From positions 1 to 34,246 of the forward strand of contig JAOPGA020001798.1 of the NCBI GenBank assembly GCA_026419775.2: a stretch of DNA of 34,246 bases, in the 5' to 3' direction. How positions within the stretch are numbered: position 1 is the first letter of the stretch; every line of letters starts with the position of its first letter. This DNA comes from Acrasis kona (taxonomy: Eukaryota; Heterolobosea; Eutetramitea; Acrasida; Acrasidae). Below, piece after piece: positions 29,717 through 34,246 of the stretch. The position numbers were made by a program, and so were the translations under genes. The notes below the pieces were generated by a model. That model did no database searches. It was not told where the DNA came from and worked only from the letters and a program-made list of their open reading frames with translations.

Positions 29717-32700
29717 ATGTATACCATAGCGGCGTTACTGCTTGTGTTCTTGATAACAGGCGGGGTTAACAGCCAATGTTTTCCTGCACTCCCGACTCCG
29801 TTAGTCAGCTACTTACTAAACGAGACCAGCGGTAATACCATCACCGACTACAGAAATGGACAGAACGCAACGATCGTTGGAAATCCTGCTGTATGGAGCC
29901 CATTAGCTCCACCAGGCTACGTCGCATCCATCCTGCTAAATGGTGATGGGTCATTGTTTCGTTTACCTCTCAATGGCTTCAACCCACAACAATCCTACTC
30001 AATTGTATCATGGATTCGCATCACCAACACGAACGCACAAAGTACCATACTATACATTCACGACGCGGTCTTTTTCTTCCAGTATCATACTACAGAAAAA
30101 AACTTTCAGTTGTGTACAACAAAATCTAATTACTATAGAGCAAGATCTCAATTCGGCCCTCCTGTAGTCAACACTTGGTACCAAATCACCGGAGTGTTCG
30201 ACAGGTCCACAAGCTCAATTGCATTCTACGTGAACGGAGCATTACAACAAAACGTAACAGCAACAGCCTCAGATGTGCCCGCCTACAATTATTTCATTTT
30301 CGGAGCCATCGAAGCCGCACCTGGTACGCCAAATGACAGGACCCAAGGCAACTTAGGTCCCGTACTAGTATACCAAACTGCGTTCACAAGTACTCAAGCA
30401 AGAGATGCGTATTCGTTATCGTTGCTACCTTGCTCCAATAATGGAGTGTGTATGGGCAATGGAACATGTAATTGTTATCCAGGATATTTCGGACCTACTT
30501 GTTCATATTATAATTGTTCTGGAACATTGATGATAGATCCTAATGTATGCAGTGCAAGAGGATTGTGTAACGCAAGTAACAGCTGTAATTGTAATCCAGG
30601 TTATTCAGGAGCCAACTGCGAAAATTATTATTGTAATAACATTCATTACTCCAATCAATATACATGTTCAGGAGCAGGCACCTGCACCGCACCCAACACT
30701 TGCGTTTGCAATGCCGGCATTGACGGCAAATACTGCGAAAGACCAAAATGTCTAACCTCACCCCTACCAACCCCAGTCGTCAGATATCTACTAAGCGAAG
30801 GAAGCGGAAACACGATTTACGACAGAACAAACGGTTTTAATTCCACCATCATCGGTAATAATGCTGTGTGGAGTAATTCTTCTCCACCAGGATACTATGG
30901 ATCTTTGGTGTTCAACGGAGATGGTTCTTTTTTTAGAATTTCACAAAACGGATTCGACATTCGACAGTCGTTCACGATTGTAACTTGGTTAAAGATTACC
31001 GATTTGAACGCTCAAAGCACTGTATTGTATTTGGAAGACTATGCCTTGTTTTTCCAGTACCACGCTGGAGCTAAGAATTTACAATTTGTTTTGAATAAGG
31101 CTACTAACAGGGCTGTGTCTCAATACGTCACTCCTGCTGCTCAACAGTGGTATCAAATGACTGCAGTATTTGATAAAGGCAATTCTACTGCCTATCTATA
31201 TGTAAACGGAGTTTTGCAACATAACTTGACTGCCGTATCTAACGATACATCGAAGTTCTCCTACTTTACTTTTGGAGCAGCACAAAACGCTGCAGGAACT
31301 ATTTTTGATAAATATGTTGGTTTGTTGGGCCCATTGACAGTTTACCAGAGCGCATTCACTGCTGCGCAAGCAAGTAGTGCTTATTCTCTTTCGATGAATT
31401 CTTGTTCTAATAATGGCGTCTGTAATGGCGACGGCACTTGTACATGTAATACTGGTTATTCAGGAACTACCTGCTCTTACTTCACTTGTAATAATATAAC
31501 AATGTCGAATTCATCCGTATGTAGTGGTGCGGGTTACTGTATCTCCTCCAACAATTGTAATTGTAATTCAGGCTACAGCGGTAGCAATTGTGAAATTTTT
31601 TATTGTTTTGGTGTGCTTAGTTCAAACAGTTCAGTGTGTTCGGGATCAGGTACTTGTGTTTCTTCAAATGTTTGTTCATGTTACGGCATGAGCACTGGTA
31701 CAAATTGTGAGTCTTATAAATGTAATGCGGCAACACCAAGCCCTCTGGCTAGATATTCTTTAGATGAAGGCGCTGGAAACGTTATCATGGACAGTTTGAA
31801 TAAAAATAACTCAACCATGCTAAACGGAAATATTGTATGGAGTTTATTAGCACCACCTGGTTACACTAGGTCCATAGCTCTTAATGGAAGTGGTTCCTAC
31901 TTTAGATTACCTTTTAATGGGTTCAATCCACAAAAATCTTACACCATTATTACATGGGTGCGCATAACTAACTTGAACGCACAAAGCACCATATTGTATA
32001 TAAATGATGCTATCTTCTATCTCCAGTATCATGCAGGCGAAAAGAATTTCCAGTTGTGTACTACGAAGACCTATTATTATAGGGCTAGATCACAATTTGG
32101 ACCTCCTCTTGCTAATATTTGGTACCAAATCACTGGAACATTTGATGGTGTCGCTAATACTACCTCCTTGTACGTCAACGGAGTGTTGCAACAAACCATT
32201 AACGCGACTGCTGCTGAAGTTCCACTTTCTAATTATTTCACGTTTGGAGCCATGGAGGCCACCGCTGGTGATGTCTTTGATAGGACAGTTGGTAATTTGG
32301 GATCAATTCAAGTCCATCAAACCGCCTTCACCCCCTATCAAGCAAAGATGGCCTATTCCTTCTCTCTCAATACTTGTTCTGGAAATGGTGTGTGTGGTGG
32401 CGACGGAAAATGTAATTGCAGCGCAGGATACTCAGGTTCCACTTGTTCGTTCTACTCTTGTTATGGTGTATTGATGACAAACACTTCTGTATGTAACGGC
32501 AGGGGTATATGTAACGCATCCAATTCTTGTTTATGTAGTGGAGATTCTTTCGGAAGCAATTGTGAATTTTTCTATTGTAATAAAGTCCTCAGCACGAACC
32601 AATCGGTTTGCTCTGGACAAGGCATATGTTCTGCTCCTAATACTTGTGTGTGTAATTCGGCATGGACAGGTTCCAATTGTGAAATTGCAAGGTGCTTACC

Positions 32701-34246
32701 AAACTTGCCAATTCCCGTTACAAGATATTTGTTAAATGAAGGATCAGGAAATACTATTTATGATGTCATCAACGGTCAAAATTCAACTTTGATCGGAAAT
32801 CCAGTCACTTGGAGCGCATTGTCTCCACCTGGCTACAGCGGGTCGGTCCTACTTTCTGGCAATTCAGCTTACTTTAGATTACCAATAGGCGCATTCAATC
32901 CTCAGCAATCTTTTACAATCGTCACATGGTTCCGAATGAATGACGTTACCAATTACAATACTGTATTATATCTACATGATGAAATTTTTTACTTCCAATA
33001 TAATTCCTTTCAGGGAAATTTACAATTGTGCTTTACAAAAAATTATTACAGAGCAAAATCAAATATTGGGTCGCCAGTCGCCTATAATTGGTATCAAATG
33101 ACCGGCGTGTATGATGGAAGCGTAGGTGCGCTTATGTTTTATGTCAACGGTGTGTTACAACAAAACGTTTCGGCGCCTGTCCCACCTTCATCAGGTCCGG
33201 CTGTTAACTACCTTACATATGGAGCAGTCGAAAAGGGCACTAGCATCGATGATAAAGTGGTTGGTAATTTGGGACCAATATCAGTGTATCAAACTGCCTT
33301 CACTAGCAGTCAAGTGCAAGATGCCTTCTCCTTATCCATTCTACCATGCTCTGGTAATGGACAGTGTCAGAGCAATGGTCAATGTAGTTGTAATAATGGA
33401 TACACCGGTACAAGTTGTTCTTATTACAATTGTTTTGGTGTAGCCATGACCAGCAACAGTGTATGCAGTGGAAGAGGTATATGCAACAGCAGCGACTCTT
33501 GTAGTTGTTCGCCTAAATATTTTGGACCCAATTGTGAGAAATTTAATTGTTATGGCACTTTGTATAATTCAAGCAGCGTATGCAGCGGAAACGGTGCTTG
33601 TTCAAATGTAGATAATTGTGTTTGTAGAGCTGGATATTATGGGCAGCAGTGCGAAGCATGGAATTGTTATGGAGTAGTGTTCAATAGTACTAGTGTATGT
33701 AGTGGTAATGGATCTTGTCAGGGACCTGATCAATGTGTTTGCAGAGCATCCTACTATGGTAATCAGTGTCAGAATGCTTCAACACCTACCCCCACACCCA
33801 CTCCTACTCCTACTCCCACACCAACACCAACACCTACCCCCACACGAACACCAACGCCCACACCTACTCCTACACCTACTCCTACTCCCACACCTACTCC
33901 TACCCCCACACCTACTCCAACACCAACACCTACTCCCACACCCACTCCAACACCTACTCCTACACCTACTCCTACACCCACTCCAACACCTACTCCAACA
34001 CCTACTCCCACACCTACTCCCACACGAACACCAACGTCCACACCTACTCCAACACCTACTCCCACACCTACACCTACTCCTACTCCAACACCCACCCCAA
34101 CACCTACTCCAACGCCCACCCCAACACCTACTCCCACACCTACGCCCACTCCAACGCCCACTCCAACGCCCACACCTACTCCTACACCTACTCCAACACC
34201 CACTCCAACACCCACTCCAACACCTACTCCCACACCTACACCCACT
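29717..34246 (+). CDS. Giant secreted/surface protein: four LamG + EGF modules and a Pro-Thr stalk (3' partial)
   Basis: The frame is open from ATG 29717 to the window end (1510 codons, no stop, no intron). A signal peptide ([20 protein letters not shown]) is followed by four tandem modules of about 970 nt. Each has a LamG/concanavalin-like jelly roll of about 205 residues ([10 protein letters not shown] start, then [44 protein letters not shown]) and three EGF-like units (CSNNGVC...[12 protein letters not shown]). The module-start Tyr codons are at 29809, 30785, 31754 and 32726. The fourth module has four EGF units and then a run of Pro-Thr repeats from 33783 that leaves the window. Many N-glycosylation sequons are present, and the stalk is likely O-glycosylated. 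Predicted role: adhesion or recognition at the surface; a TM anchor or kinase may lie beyond the window. Confidence 0.9.
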   Translation, partial: MYTIAALLLVFLITGGVNSQCFPALPTPLVSYLLNETSGNTITDYRNGQNATIVGNPAVWSPLAPPGYVASILLNGDGSLFRLPLNGFNPQQSYSIVSWIRITNTNAQSTILYIHDAVFFFQYHTTEKNFQLCTTKSNYYRARSQFGPPVVNTWYQITGVFDRSTSSIAFYVNGALQQNVTATASDVPAYNYFIFGAIEAAPGTPNDRTQGNLGPVLVYQTAFTSTQARDAYSLSLLPCSNNGVCMGNGTCNCYPGYFGPTCSYYNCSGTLMIDPNVCSARGLCNASNSCNCNPGYSGANCENYYCNNIHYSNQYTCSGAGTCTAPNTCVCNAGIDGKYCERPKCLTSPLPTPVVRYLLSEGSGNTIYDRTNGFNSTIIGNNAVWSNSSPPGYYGSLVFNGDGSFFRISQNGFDIRQSFTIVTWLKITDLNAQSTVLYLEDYALFFQYHAGAKNLQFVLNKATNRAVSQYVTPAAQQWYQMTAVFDKGNSTAYLYVNGVLQHNLTAVSNDTSKFSYFTFGAAQNAAGTIFDKYVGLLGPLTVYQSAFTAAQASSAYSLSMNSCSNNGVCNGDGTCTCNTGYSGTTCSYFTCNNITMSNSSVCSGAGYCISSNNCNCNSGYSGSNCEIFYCFGVLSSNSSVCSGSGTCVSSNVCSCYGMSTGTNCESYKCNAATPSPLARYSLDEGAGNVIMDSLNKNNSTMLNGNIVWSLLAPPGYTRSIALNGSGSYFRLPFNGFNPQKSYTIITWVRITNLNAQSTILYINDAIFYLQYHAGEKNFQLCTTKTYYYRARSQFGPPLANIWYQITGTFDGVANTTSLYVNGVLQQTINATAAEVPLSNYFTFGAMEATAGDVFDRTVGNLGSIQVHQTAFTPYQAKMAYSFSLNTCSGNGVCGGDGKCNCSAGYSGSTCSFYSCYGVLMTNTSVCNGRGICNASNSCLCSGDSFGSNCEFFYCNKVLSTNQSVCSGQGICSAPNTCVCNSAWTGSNCEIARCLPNLPIPVTRYLLNEGSGNTIYDVINGQNSTLIGNPVTWSALSPPGYSGSVLLSGNSAYFRLPIGAFNPQQSFTIVTWFRMNDVTNYNTVLYLHDEIFYFQYNSFQGNLQLCFTKNYYRAKSNIGSPVAYNWYQMTGVYDGSVGALMFYVNGVLQQNVSAPVPPSSGPAVNYLTYGAVEKGTSIDDKVVGNLGPISVYQTAFTSSQVQDAFSLSILPCSGNGQCQSNGQCSCNNGYTGTSCSYYNCFGVAMTSNSVCSGRGICNSSDSCSCSPKYFGPNCEKFNCYGTLYNSSSVCSGNGACSNVDNCVCRAGYYGQQCEAWNCYGVVFNSTSVCSGNGSCQGPDQCVCRASYYGNQCQNASTPTPTPTPTPTPTPTPTPTPTRTPTPTPTPTPTPTPTPTPTPTPTPTPTPTPTPTPTPTPTPTPTPTPTPTPTPTPTPTPTRTPTSTPTPTPTPTPTPTPTPTPTPTPTPTPTPTPTPTPTPTPTPTPTPTPTPTPTPTPTPTPTPTPTPTPTPT
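33783..34246 (+). repeat. Pro-Thr coding minisatellite
   Basis: A dense array of CCNACN hexamers encodes (PT)n within the preceding gene. A longer-order repeat is visible: an Arg interruption (CACACGAACACCAACG) occurs at 33840 and 34020, 180 nt apart, so the array probably grew by duplication of a 180-nt block. The minus strand is G-rich (GGTGTGGG type). Confidence 0.85.

Noticed and set aside
30540-30770. Minus-strand frame opposite the first EGF region
   Set aside because: A shadow of the Cys-rich plus-strand EGF codons; no motif or start context.
33769-34245. Minus-strand 158-codon frame of Gly-Val/Val-Gly repeats
   Set aside because: It is the reverse complement of the Pro-Thr repeat that continues the long plus-strand gene; the dipeptide pattern follows from the DNA repeat.
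33783-34246. CRISPR-like array in the terminal repeat
   Set aside because: The units are 6-nt coding repeats with no unique spacers; the context is a eukaryotic coding region.

Overview
The window is a gene-dense stretch of nuclear DNA from a unicellular eukaryote. Nearly every gene has GT-AG introns. Most introns are 35-41 nt and can be placed because they rejoin conserved protein motifs. Intergenic gaps are short, and two convergent gene pairs have only 5 and 10 nt between their stop codons. The content is rich in signalling genes (sensory cyclase, RGS, kinases, F-box, RhoGEF, EGF/LamG surface proteins). This suits a free-living amoeboid or amoeboflagellate protist, and a heterolobosean of the Naegleria/Acrasis type is my best guess. 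That is inference from general character; no rRNA or mitochondrial marker is present.

Layout. 1-2517 (+): 3' part of a membrane sensor with a class III nucleotide cyclase domain. 2607-4003 (-): CWC27 spliceosomal cyclophilin, five exons. 4230-5608 (+): ubiquitin-like/RGS protein. 5699-6777 (-): NOXRED1/P5CR-like Rossmann protein. 6811-9076 (-): protein kinase + F-box + GNAT fusion. 9240-10277 (-): alpha/beta-hydrolase fold without its nucleophile. 10492-11055 (+): four-TM protein. 11121-11888 (+): dual-specificity phosphatase. 11921-12565 (+): acidic PIP-box protein. 12571-13491 (-): type II membrane protein. 13620-14483 (+): F-box protein. 14737-16131 (+): Src1/MAN1-like membrane protein. 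16322-17323 (+): alpha/beta hydrolase. 17334-19781 (-): half-size ABCA transporter. 20651-24067 (-): RCC1/EGF receptor kinase, broken by one frameshift at a UGA. 24439-25515 (-): peroxisomal D-amino-acid oxidase. 25768-25850 (-): tRNA-Ala(AGC) with a 10-nt D-loop insertion. 26061-27960: retroelement-derived or relict accessory segment. 28108-29294 (+): DH-PH protein with an N-terminal signal peptide. 29717 to the window end (+): giant secreted protein of four LamG+EGF modules and a Pro-Thr stalk.

The genes form no operon or single pathway. Common themes are environmental sensing (cyclase sensor, receptor kinase, LamG/EGF protein) and intracellular signal control (RGS, kinase-F-box-GNAT, phosphatase, RhoGEF). 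The points most worth following are the D-loop insertion in the tRNA, the kinase-F-box-GNAT fusion, the UGA-centred frameshift in the receptor kinase, and the apparently secreted RhoGEF. I did not find a defence island, CRISPR array or other clearly new multi-gene system.
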